Under the pieces are notes generated by a model that was not told the DNA's origin, ran no database searches, and was given only the letters and a program-made list of their open reading frames with translations. The translations under genes were made by a program, and so were the position numbers. A DNA stretch of 64,000 nt from Primulina eburnea. Lineage: Eukaryota > Streptophyta > Magnoliopsida > Lamiales > Gesneriaceae. Positions 11,118-21,878 of the stretch are shown here, piece after piece. The DNA is taken from contig NC_133105.1 of the NCBI RefSeq assembly GCF_022965805.1, forward strand, positions 4,960,001 to 5,024,000, read 5' to 3'. The stretch's first letter is position 1. Each line of letters begins with the position of its first letter.

Positions 11118-13708
11118 TCACTGAATAATAGAAATATTATTATATACCATAATATCTTGGTTTTGCTGGATCACAGGGATGAGCAAGGAAATCATCGTTT
11201 GCATTTCTTCCTTGAGCATGTCACAGTCTTGGTCATTGGCCTTGAGAACAGAAGTAAATGTTTGGATATCAGGCAACAATTTTAGAGCTACCTACAAAAC
11301 ATAAACAAACACATACATAAAAGTTTTAAAATCAAAATGAATAAAATGTCAGTTATCTTATTAATATTATTTAATTTATCATCGACATTTTTTTTATATA
11401 TAAAAAGAATTTTTTTTAAAAAAATTAGTACTTTATATGCTGCAGAAGAAATCCATCCATGCCAAGGCTTCAAAGTCTTGTTATATGACTCTTCCACTGC
11501 TTGCTGCATCGGCCTGCCACTGTCCTTCACTATAAATTCTAACAAAGCTAAGGTGAAATCAAGAGACCTGCAAGCAAAAAGTCGCAATACAGGAGGCCAT
11601 ATTAGGAGCAAACTATTGTTATCTATTAATTGTTTTCTACACAAAACATTTAAAAATCTAACCTAATTCTGGAAATGGAATGAATATTGTTGTTTAGTCC
11701 TATATTTTTCGATTTCTAAATTTTTGGTCTTTTTTCTATTGAGAGTGTTATATGATACTAGACACGCCAACTCTGTATTAATATCATATCAGAATCACGT
11801 CGAAAAACAATTAAATTACAAAAAAAAAAGACAAAACAAAAATCATATTACGACTGAAATTTAACGATAGAAAATCAAAATCACAAAGCGATAATCAAAA
11901 ATATAATTTTTTCAAACGGACATTTTTTTAAAGGCAAAAACTTGTGTGAGACGGTCTCACGGGTCGTATTTTTGAGGCGGATATCTTATTTGGGTCATCC
12001 ATGAAAAAATATTACTTTTTATACTAAGAGTATTATTTTTTATTGTGAATATGAGTAGAGTTGATCCGTCTCAAAGATTAAGATATGTGAGACTCTTTTT
12101 TAAATTATGACTCGAGCAATTAAAAATGTTAACCTAGTAGAAATAAAAAAAGAATTAATTACCTAGTAAGCCAGACAAAGGATTTACTACAAGTGGGACC
12201 CTGTTTTGCTTTGTCTGCGACCTCTTTCTTTAAAATCTCCACCACATCCCGATATGTCGAAGGATCGGAGTCATGGAACTTCTCTAATCTCTGTATAAAT
12301 CAAATTATTAATTAATTAGAACAAACATTAATTAATTATCCGCATTGGATAAATACACAGAACTGGCACGAATAATAAGTAAATAAAACCTATTCAATAT
12401 TCTATTAATCTGACAATTTCACGATAACATGACAGAAACACCCATGACATTTTTGATTAATTGGCCTCCATCTTGACTGACTCCTGTAAATATATTCAAA
12501 CTAATACAAAAACTCACAGATATCTTATCCAATCCGATCTAAAAATATATTATTTTTATGCTAAAAATATTACTTATCGTCTTAATTAAATATAGACCAG
12601 ATTGATCTGTCTCATATAAATAAATCAATTATACCGTTTAAAAATCTATTTTTAAACTTATCTTAAGCGGAGTTTAACTAGGGGAGTGTATGTATGCGTG
12701 AGCACTCTAGCTGGCTCGTTGACTCGAAGAATAAATATTAAGACAATGGGCAAAAATGTAAAAGCGCATTCGGTGAAGTTAACGATAGTAATGTGCTAAA
12801 GTCAAAATAATGGTTTGTCTGTTTCTTAGCAGTGGAGTGGCATATTTGCACAATTTTATGCATCAGGTCGAGACAAAAGTAATATAGAAATCAATTATTA
12901 TAATTTTAAACAATACAAATTCATATGCATGTCTTTAAATTGAACAGTAATTCATTTTAAATACAAATATATTAAATTTACTGACTATTTTTTACAAAAA
13001 AAAATGTTTATAATCATATGATCGATCATGTATATAATTAATTGAGGTATATATATAATTTTGTATATATGTTTGTCATCTCTATCTATGTGTTCATCCA
13101 TCAGATGACATTCATTTATTGGATGTGATGAATCTCATCAAATTATACATCCAATATATGAATGTCACTTTATTAATAGATATAATATATAGATTAACGA
13201 TATATCAAAACTTTATAGTATATATGTATGTGTATGTGTGCAGTAATAGTACGATGTTATGAGTTTAATAATACCTGTATATTCTGATGAATGTCTAGTC
13301 TCAAAACAGCCATTGTTGGCCCTATCTTATCTGCAAAACAAATACTAGGGAAGATATTATAACAGACAAGGAATTTATGTAATAAATATAAAGCATATGT
13401 TAAAAATGTCTGCGATTACAGAGAATAATTAATAAAACAGATAATTAGTACTGCAGATGTGACATAAATATGAACAAAGAGAGATATAGAAAGAGAGGGC
13501 AACCAAGAACTTGAATGAGCAGATTGCAAAGGGAAAGAAAAGGCTTGATGGGAACTTGAGCAGTGGCGGTGAGTTGATCGCAGTCGGCTCCTCCGGCGGA
13601 TCCAGATGTGTCCAGGGTGGTTCTGCGGTGAGCCTCCATCTGGGACAGCTGCTCAATGGCGGACCTCATCTCTGATGCCACCATCTCCGCCTCTCTCCTG
13701 CGCTTCAT
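11118..13708 (-). CDS. ACD11-like glycolipid transfer protein (GLTP domain)
   Basis: Five exons, 5' to 3': 13708-13504, 13330-13275, 12290-12163, 11567-11432, 11291-11118, all phase-consistent with GT-AG introns, giving 232 aa. The GLTP fold spans most of the protein: IKPFLSLCNLLIQVLDKIGPTMAVLRLDI, FVWLTRSLDFTLALLE, and the headgroup-site region ESYNKTLKPWHGWISSAAYKVALKLLPD with its Trp and His. Homologues of this type (ACD11 and its paralogues) move ceramide-1-phosphate-like sphingolipids and restrain cell death. The last about 12 residues (after QNQDI) do not look like the usual family tail, so the final exon border may be wrong. Intron 3 contains a MITE copy. Confidence 0.88.
11933..12107 (+). 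mobile_element. MITE-like repeat family copy 3 (intron of GLTP-like gene)
   Basis: It starts GGCAAAAACTTGTGTGAGAC and keeps the internal blocks through GATTAAGATATGTGAGACT. The last bases are degraded into a poly-T stretch. It lies in intron 3 of the ACD11-like gene, opposite to transcription. Confidence 0.85.
13107..13168. repeat. Imperfect inverted repeat in GLTP-like intron
   Basis: TGACATTCATTTATTGGATG on the left pairs with CATCCAATATATGAATGTCA on the right across a spacer of about 20 bases, forming a possible hairpin within intron 2. It may be a small MITE relic. Confidence 0.5.
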
Positions 13709-15880
13709 TTAATTTCTATATCTCTTCCAAGATTCCGTGGCCTCCCCCACAAATTTATACTACGCAGAATTCTTTAATATAGAATATGTTTACATCAACC
13801 GGATGAATGCAATGAACTCCGTAGAGTATAATATTTAGTTTATTAAGCTTAAACTAATATACATCTCATGTCTGAATTCTCAAGATGCTTCACCATAAAA
13901 TATTTGTTTACGGATTTAGCTTTGTTTAACAGTATTATTTGAAGTTATTAGCAGACATTATTTAGATTGCGACACTTAAATCTGACCTTAAGATTATGCG
14001 ACCTTTTTTTTAAAATTAAAAAAAGAAGAAGAAGAAGAAGAAGAAAATCTTTACTGGCTAAATAATTATGAACTATCTCCAAACACTTATTTTATTTTAA
14101 TTATTTGTTCAAATCATAAGATATTTGATGAATCACGGTTAATAATTAGTAAAATTTGACACCTAGATTAAACTTAAATATAAAATATAAATTTTATCTG
14201 TAGTAAATTTTAGTGTGAAATATAAGGATTTTAGAGTAATCTTTTATTCAAATTTGATATTTGAGTTTCTATTTTGTCATGCTATAATGTTTAATTTGTT
14301 TAAATACAATGGTATATATAATATAGGAAAGTGAAGTTTTGTGGAAGAAAATTTTATATGATATTAGAAACAAATTAGGGAGTAGTTATAGGAGTCTCAA
14401 CTTTTGTGGTTAAAATGGTATATATTAATAATTTATCTTTTTTAGTATCGTAGGTGAAACATACATTGAATTAGAAATTATACAGAAATTCGGTTTTTAA
14501 TTAAACTTATCTTATACGTACGATAAATCTATGGGGTTTAGTTAAAAATAACTATTTCATAAACTTTTAACCCAAAAAGTTTGAGAAATATTAAAAAAAC
14601 AAACAAACGAAAATCTCACCATACCCAAAACGTGTCCGAAAATTTTAACATTCTCGTTCAAAATGGACAACATGTTCAATTTCATATTTCTCTAAAATTT
14701 TGGGAAATACTACATGGCATGTATTCAATTGTGTTGGACGATGATAGCATTTTGTCGTGTTTTTCTTTCTACGACGATGGAATATACAGTTATCATATTT
14801 CACACTGAATAAACTCACGGACTAATATAGTAAACTGCAAACTACATTAGTCAGGTAAACTGCACTGGACAAACATATGCGACATACTCATCCGAATGAA
14901 TATTGGTAAGAAGAATCAAACTCCCGATGATTCAAACGCTTATCTATCCCGTCAACTCGAACGTATGACAATTTTTTCTTACTTTTTTTAATAAGATTCG
15001 GCATACTTCATCGATAATTTATTTATATAATATAATAATAATAATCATAATATGGCACACCGTTGGAGATGATTACCGTAATGTCACAACTCATGCCGAC
15101 AGCTTATAATCTTTAACCGTAATATTTAATCTTGCCACCTAAATTCTCGCACACCGTTTCCTACTGTTCAAATTTCTAACCTTAATTGTATTGTAATTAT
15201 CAGCAAAATATGTATCGAATTAATCTCTTGTATGTCGCATGCATGGTAAGAGCCGGTTAAGAAATTAAAATTGTATGACGTAACTTTACTGTGTGAACTC
15301 AGGAGATTCGTCTCGTCTTGTTCTTCCAACTTAATTCAAATATTGGTCGTACGTTGCATTAAAATCAGGAAATTAATTCCCAGCAATGGGTAGTTGAGAT
15401 CAATGATAGATATTTTTTTTCCAAAAAAGGAAAAAGTGCCAACATTATGTTAAGGTTTTATCTAAGTGAATGGATATAATATTCCCTTTAAAAAGAAATT
15501 GATGGATATTTTAAATATAAAATCAAAGCTCTTAGTTTTTTTTTAACATTATCGAATATTCTGATTTGTTTTGTTAGGAGAAAAATTATATGAATAATAT
15601 ATTCATGTTAATTAAAGGAGAGTGTTTTGAAAGGATTTCTTGGAATTAGAAATTTCATTTGAATCGTTTGGAAATGTGAAAACTCAAATCAATTCAAACT
15701 TTCGATATTCCATGCAAAATGTGCTCTCTCCAATTAGTCACCATTATTTTAAATTGAATTGGTCAAATTGTAAAGTACAATAAAAGAGAATTAAAGGTCA
15801 TTTGACCCATTGTTAGCAGCCTTAAACAGAAGAAAAAAAAATAAAGCATGCACCTTCAAATTCGAAAATTTAAATGGGAC
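13709..15880. other. AT-rich intergenic DNA, nothing coding recognised
   Basis: The first few hundred bases upstream of 13708 should hold the 5' UTR and promoter of the GLTP-like gene. A (GAA)n-type tract is at about 14025-14046. ORFs here lack coding character and match nothing I recognise. Confidence 0.6.
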
Positions 15881-15889
15881 ACATACAGC

Positions 15890-17004
15890 TGGTTTGGAGG
15901 AGTTGTAACAGCTGATTTTAAGGTCTATTAACAGTCATTATTGAGTGGTAACAACTGCCTATATATAAAGCTGATCATTTTCACTTGTAAAAAGTGGCCA
16001 AAGGTTGAGGGGAAAACAAAAAAAAAAAAAAGCAACACCAAATCCCTGCAATTTCCGAGCATCAAAGTGTGTTATATTTCAAACGAGAAGTGTTGCGAGA
16101 ATTACGGTATTTCAGTGGCATCTTGAAGCCAAGTTTCTGCCATCTCGAAACTTTGCAAACAGCCAAGTTCGAAGCAATCGAGTAGCTTTCGTATTCGACT
16201 TTTTAGTTGTTCTTCCCTCATTTTTTGAAGATGATAATCAGGTAATTGGGCTTATATATGTGTTAAAATAATGATGTTTTTGTTTTTGAAAACTTGATCA
16301 TACACTACTCATTTCATATTTTTTGATTCCATATATATTCGTTCCGCATGATTCTTCTATTATTCCATGAAAACTTGAAAATACAATGTTATCATTCGAA
16401 TTAAAAATGATAAGGAAAGTTCCGAAACATGACAAGATAAGATAAACACATGATACGGTGAGTTATAATAACTGATATATGCATCGTCCCCTTAAAGGAG
16501 TAACAATTAGGGACTTGTCATGAATATACCATGGATACAGAGATGAATAAAAGTGTTTTGTTTTGATATATTTTGATGTCTTGTTTCGAATTCTGTGTCT
16601 TATGTCTGCTTGATTCATGTTGCTATATGTTATGCTATGTTTCATCTTTGAACTCATATTATATGTATATTTCGATATTCTTGTGTGCAATTGGCTCATA
16701 TATGCTGAGTGTTTCCTCCAAACACCCATCCCCTTACTTCACTGCCCAGATAAGGGCGGAGATCAATTGGAAGAAGATGAACAACACATGTTTTGGGGTT
16801 GGTGATCAAGTTAGAAACATGAATTTTTAAGCATCAGTTTTAGTTTTATTTTCTTTATGTTATGGCTTCCGCAATTGTCATATGCATTGTAAAAAGTATG
16901 TAAAAAAACTGGCTTTTGGCTATTTCATTAACTATGTGGCTTGTTGTTATACGATTTTAATTGTTGAACAACGACGATGGCACATCTATATTTTGGGGCG
17001 TGAC
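15890..17004 (+). repeat. Probable Gypsy-type LTR remnant
   Basis: The segment has a TATA box (CTATATATAAAGC, about 15959) followed by a leader-like region. A stretch (CACCCATCCCCTTACTTCAC, about 16724) is of the kind seen in plant Gypsy LTRs, and it ends in TTGGGGCGTGACA (16992-17004), a typical chromovirus LTR terminus. The 5' boundary is uncertain and no target duplication was found, so it is likely a truncated solo LTR. Confidence 0.4.
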
Positions 17005-18190
17005 AAAAAATATGGGATTGCAAGACAAAATTGATGTTCGATGGAATTTGATGAGATGCGGTTTAACTAAATGAAATATTTGCCAAATTAAAGAGATTTT
17101 ATGGTTCCAATAACCACGGTAACGATTTTGTAAGGAAAAGGTCAATTTACAACTCTACTATGTTAAAAGCGGAATTATGAGGTAAGGCAGCGTTTGAATT
17201 GATGGATTAAAACACTACTTCATTTACTTAAATCTTACATTAAATCAATTGTTTGTAATCTATATGACATCAAGATAATAACTTTGGAATTAAATTCGAG
17301 ACTCGATTATAATAATTCTTTCTCAACTAAAAAAAAAATCAACATCACTGAATATCAGCCAATTAAAAACTAGTATTATTTATCTTCAAATAGTCACAAT
17401 AAGGGGAAAAAAGGAATTGTTGTAACAAATGTAATTTATTAAGGTATATATATTGCTTATAATAATCAAATGTATTAATACTGTACAAATATATTTGTTT
17501 ATTTGATTTGGGAGGATCTTTGAATAAGCTTGATTGAACCATAAATATTTCTCTGTGGCAATAATTGTGACAAGTATCAATTATACTAAATAACAAGAAA
17601 TATTTTTAGCGTCGCCTAAGTTTATAAAATATTTTAATACATGACGAGGTTGAAAAGATAGGGAATGCATATTATTCCAAAGTTGAAAGGAAATATTTAA
17701 CTCAAATTATAATATATATTGACTAAGTTTATTTCATACAAATATTCTTAATACAAAGAAATTTATTATTAAACATATTTAATTCAATAGTTTAAACTTT
17801 AGAAATTGTACAATTAATATAATTAAAAATCACGATTATCTGTCTAGACCTTGTTAAATGGATCTGGGTGGGTTTAATATTATTGTAAATAGCTTAATCA
17901 GTAAAAATGTGTATATAATTGAATTTAAAGATGATGATGATGACGACGACGACGATGATATAACTTAAAGACAAAATAGATTATAGTAAAATTTACTTTT
18001 TAGTTGGATTATGTAATAATTCAGTCGTTTACAATAGTTGATGTACCAATTTTTTAATATATCGATATTTTGTGTACCAAAATAATTTTTATTCAAATGT
18101 TATTAAGATAAAACTGAAAAAAACTATGACGATCTATTAATTTTTAATTTTTTTATTGTATAGTAACTAAAATGAGAATTATATAATATT
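17005..18190. other. AT-rich intergenic DNA with a GAT/GAC microsatellite
   Basis: The only notable feature is a trinucleotide tract (GATGATGATGATGACGACGA) at about 17929-17959. No gene or element ends were seen. Confidence 0.6.
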
Positions 18191-18900
18191 TGGTGGGTCG
18201 AATCAAATAGGACATGTCGGGTATTCGGACGGGTCCTTGTTTTTCGAAACTCATCATAGACCCGTATCGTTGTCTTTGAATATTGGTTCTGGCCCAAATT
18301 CAGATGTTAAGTTAGATGGGCCGGGCTACTTAGATGATAATGGCCCAATATTAGTTTCCAACAAGCACCGACTTTTGCAGCGTCTCGTCACAATTTCCCC
18401 ATAGCCAAGGCGGGTGCCTTAACTGTCGCCATGTCACTGCTCACGCTCCCGCGTACCGCGTACGTCAGCCGCGAACAGAGTTTTTGGCTCTTCTCTTTCA
18501 TCTTCGAAATGCTGTTCAATCATGGGTTTCGATCCTCTAAATCGCAGGACCACTGTACTGCCTTCAGAAAGCTTGTGATTTGAGCTGCCAGAGCAATGTC
18601 CAAAAGGTGTCTCTCGGTTTCAGAGCACCAGATTTCGAGCTTTGTGAAAAAAATTTATGATATTATTATAACCCTAAACACTGGGATTTTGGGAGAAAGT
18701 AAAAGCCAAATTCAAGGTTCTGTAATTAAAGAATGTTCGCAATCGTGGCTGAATTTTTCGGTTTGCATCTTGCTCGTTGTTGGTTCCGTCCCAGTGTACA
18801 ATGCTTGGTTTCTTCTCGTTGCTCCCATCGTGCACAGCGGAGCTTTAAAATTTCGAAACTTCCTTGGGTATCGTATAATTTAAATCGTCAATAGGATGTG
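18190..18900 (+). promoter_or_regulatory. Orphan promoter-like / 5' UTR-like island
   Basis: The region is less AT-rich than its surroundings and has several GGCCCA/TGGGCC motifs (about 18290-18350), the site II/TCP elements common in plant housekeeping promoters. A CpG-containing stretch with short ATG ORFs (18431 and 18596) follows. Neither ORF resembles a known protein to me, and AT-rich repeat DNA follows. This could be the surviving 5' end of a gene whose body was lost, or a non-coding transcript start. Confidence 0.3.
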
Positions 18901-20380
18901 TAGAATAATTTATTTTTGCATATTTAATGTCGACTCCAACTAGTTCCGAATTTTAAGTATTTTTTATAATTCTCTACGAACTGATCTATTGGATTTTCCC
19001 CTGTCATATCAATTCAACGATCAGAAATTGTGTCTCTCGCATAGATCGCACTAGAGAACTACACGAAATTTGCGTTGAGAGTTGATCGCCGCAATTTTAG
19101 AAACCTAACAGGATGACCGCAATGATGCGGTGGAAGGTGGTCGGCCGATCGAGTCCCTACAAGGAGGTGGCCGATTTTTGTGTGAGGGAAAAGAGAGAAA
19201 AAAATTAGCATGTAAAAGTTATATTCTTTCATATATTTTTAATGAAATATTTATAAATTTTAATTTTTGATCGAATCAAAACTCTTCTTGATTTAGTTTT
19301 TTTTTCCCTCGTTAAAAAACTCTCGTGTGTGTATTTCTCACTCTTGAAAATATCATGCATAATTAAATAATTATCAACTTTTAATAATATATATATATAC
19401 ACACACATATATAGACACGCATATATATATATATATATATATATATTTTTATATATGTTTAAATTAAATAACTTTTATTTAATTACTCAATTAATTAATT
19501 TATTATATACTCTTTTAGAATGTTTCATAAGAATTTTGCACTTAATAGTCACTACTAATTTACTATTTAATTAATATATTTTAAATTTATTAAATAAATA
19601 ATTGTGAACTCATTATAACATCGATCGATAATCAGATAGCGCTGATGTATCAAGGGTAGAAATTTCGCTCATATATGAAAAATAAAAATTTCGAAAGAAT
19701 TTTCATCGATCCATTTTTTACAGTTACTAGTTTTGTGAACTCTTTCAATAAAACATACAGTTTTACTCTCTTCACTTAATTAGTAGTTAAGTTAACTTCC
19801 ACGACTAATTACATAGAATCAACTTATACATTCATTTATTAACAATCTTTTTTTATCTACATCAAACTACAGTTGTCAAATTTAACTCATAACTATCTCA
19901 ACAATATTACATAATGCAATACTTATGTTACCCTCAATGAGTTGAGTTGAATGACAAAGTCCAGATCCACTAACTTTCATTGAGCCCAATCATCTTTACA
20001 TCATACTCATGGAGAGAAGTCATGATCTGCTTCACAGTAACATACATTCCTTAATAGACGTGTTTGTGCACCTAGCAAATTGTTCATAATGTTCTCTTTA
20101 CATTAAATTTTAATTTCACATTGAGATACAAATTTAAAGCGTGAAACAGTCCATAAATCAGACACACATTAAAATATTTATCGAATAGTTGAATCACATC
20201 AATGTAAAATAACTTAACACACATAACAAATTATTTTCGATCATCATTTTATCATATAATATTATATATTTATATTTATAGTGATATTATATTGTAAAAC
20301 CATAATATCGAATATTATTAAACATGTATCTTACAAATATGCAACTAACAACAATAATTAAAAATTAAATATGTAGGACC
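18901..20380. other. AT-rich intergenic DNA with TA/CA microsatellite
   Basis: A compound (TA)n(CA)n(TA)n microsatellite lies at about 19388-19446. The rest has no coding signal and no recognisable element. Confidence 0.6.
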
Positions 20381-20435
20381 GAACAATAATTCGATTCTCA
20401 TTGATCGCGAGAAGTGCAATTATTGGAAGAGAGAT

Positions 20436-20574
20436 TGTTGGGCGCAATAATTGTCCTTGTTTGGTAGAGCGATCGAACCATGGTGCTTGAACTGTTGTGT
20501 TGTTTAAAAGATTTGAGTTGCACCATTACCACTAGCTATAGCTTTTGGTAAAGCGGAAAACGCTCGGTCTTACA
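20436..20574 (+). repeat. TRIM left LTR
   Basis: It is 139 bp, beginning TGTTGGGCGCAATAATTG and ending GGTCTTACA, directly followed by the tRNA primer binding site. Confidence 0.85.
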
Positions 20575-20646
20575 ATTGGTATCAGAGCCAAGATCACGGG
20601 TTCGATTTCTATTGATGGCAAGGAGTGCAATTATTGAGAGGGAGAT

Positions 20647-20785
20647 TGTTAGGTGCAATAATTATCCCTGTTTGGAAGAGCGATCGAACAGTGGCGCTTG
20701 AGTTGTTGTGTTGTTTAAAATATTTGAGTTGCACCATTACCACTAGCTATAGATTTTGGTAAAGCGACAAACATTAGGTCCTACA
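20647..20785 (+). repeat. TRIM right LTR
   Basis: It is 139 bp, beginning TGTTAGGTGCAATAATT and ending GGTCCTACA, directly preceded by the polypurine tract. It differs from the left LTR by about 18 substitutions and no indels. Confidence 0.85.
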
Positions 20786-21878
20786 TGAACTATTCTGAGC
20801 AGAAACAACAAAAGTTAACATTATCAATTTATACAACAAAAGTAAAGATATAGTGTATTTATAAAATAATGAAGTGTAAATATCATTCTCATTATGTTAG
20901 ATATATGGTTTTCTTTACATTATTCGACAATCTCCACTAGCAAATCATGTTCTAAAATATGATCCAATGAATGTGTATTTGGATCGATGGAAATATTTCA
21001 AATCTGTAATTTCAAATTTTCTTAATTTGTTTTGATTAATCACATTCAATCAATATCAGCTTGAACATTTTTTAACAATAATTATGATAAATTTCAATTA
21101 CATTCAAATCACTAGAAATTCATTTATTTTTAAATCATTTTTCGAATCAAAATCTTTAATTCAAATCTACTCATCATTTATTTATGCACGAGCTAATAGA
21201 ATTTTCGGACGAATAATATGCAAACTCTTAGGTTGCACTTGGATTGATAACTTTCAAATACATGAAATTCAAATATATTTTTGTTGTTTAAAAAAATAAG
21301 ATCATAAACTTTAAATTCATCTTATACGTGTTTAAATAATATTTCATGTTAATAGTGATGAATTTTGATTTCACTCATTAATAGTATTGTTTGAAATTCA
21401 TTTTATTTTATATTATTAATGTGTAAATAATAAGATATAAATTTAAGATTCGATTTATTTTTTCATTGTAATCAATAAAATTAATCGAAAGCTGTACATT
21501 TCAAATTATCTCCTCTAGATACACTCTTAATGATAGAGTAGATAACAATATTTAAAATAGCCACGTCATATACATTCCATGAACCAAAAAATGTAAAAAA
21601 ATTAATAAAGAAAGACAATATCCTACAACTGTCCCCTCGATATATTTTTTTTCGAATGAACAAATCATTTTTTTCTCCCTTTTCCAGTTTTAATTTATTT
21701 ATTTTCAAAATAATAAATAAAATTATAAATATATATTAAAATCAACTCAAGTGACTATAACCCTTCTAATAAACCAACCACGAATCATCCCATGTGATGC
21801 GTCTGAAATGTCACAGTCCTTCGCCGCCACCTCCGTTTTCCTCAGACAACTAGCCTTCATTTAGATCTCCTTTTCTCT
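20786..21878. other. AT-rich intergenic DNA, nothing recognised
   Basis: There are no convincing ORFs or repeat ends. The last part is the 3' flank of the trihelix pseudogene. Confidence 0.6.

Larger units (their letters stand above)
20390..20785 (+). mobile_element. TRIM retrotransposon (139-bp LTRs), partly tandem
   Basis: Two direct repeats of exactly 139 bp (20436-20574 and 20647-20785) start TGTT and end TACA and are roughly 87% identical. Between them are only 72 bp: a PBS for initiator Met-tRNA (TTGGTATCAGAGCC, 20577-20590) and a polypurine tract (AGAGGGAGA, about 20637-20645). This is the layout of a terminal-repeat retrotransposon in miniature, which has no genes and depends on enzymes from other elements. 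A second copy of the internal segment precedes the left LTR (about 20390-20435), which suggests a tandem internal-LTR-internal-LTR array made by unequal recombination. Confidence 0.85.

Noticed and set aside
14581..14808. 75-aa plus-strand ORF
   Set aside because: It is an AT-rich chance ORF with a non-ATG start and no similarity I recognise.
18596..18883. 95-aa plus-strand ORF
   Set aside because: There is no family resemblance and a mixed composition in a promoter-like island, so it was not called as a gene.
20577..20605. Possible tRNA fragment (TTGGTATCAGAGCC plus GGGTTCGAT)
   Set aside because: It is a retrotransposon primer binding site between two LTRs; no cloverleaf can be formed.
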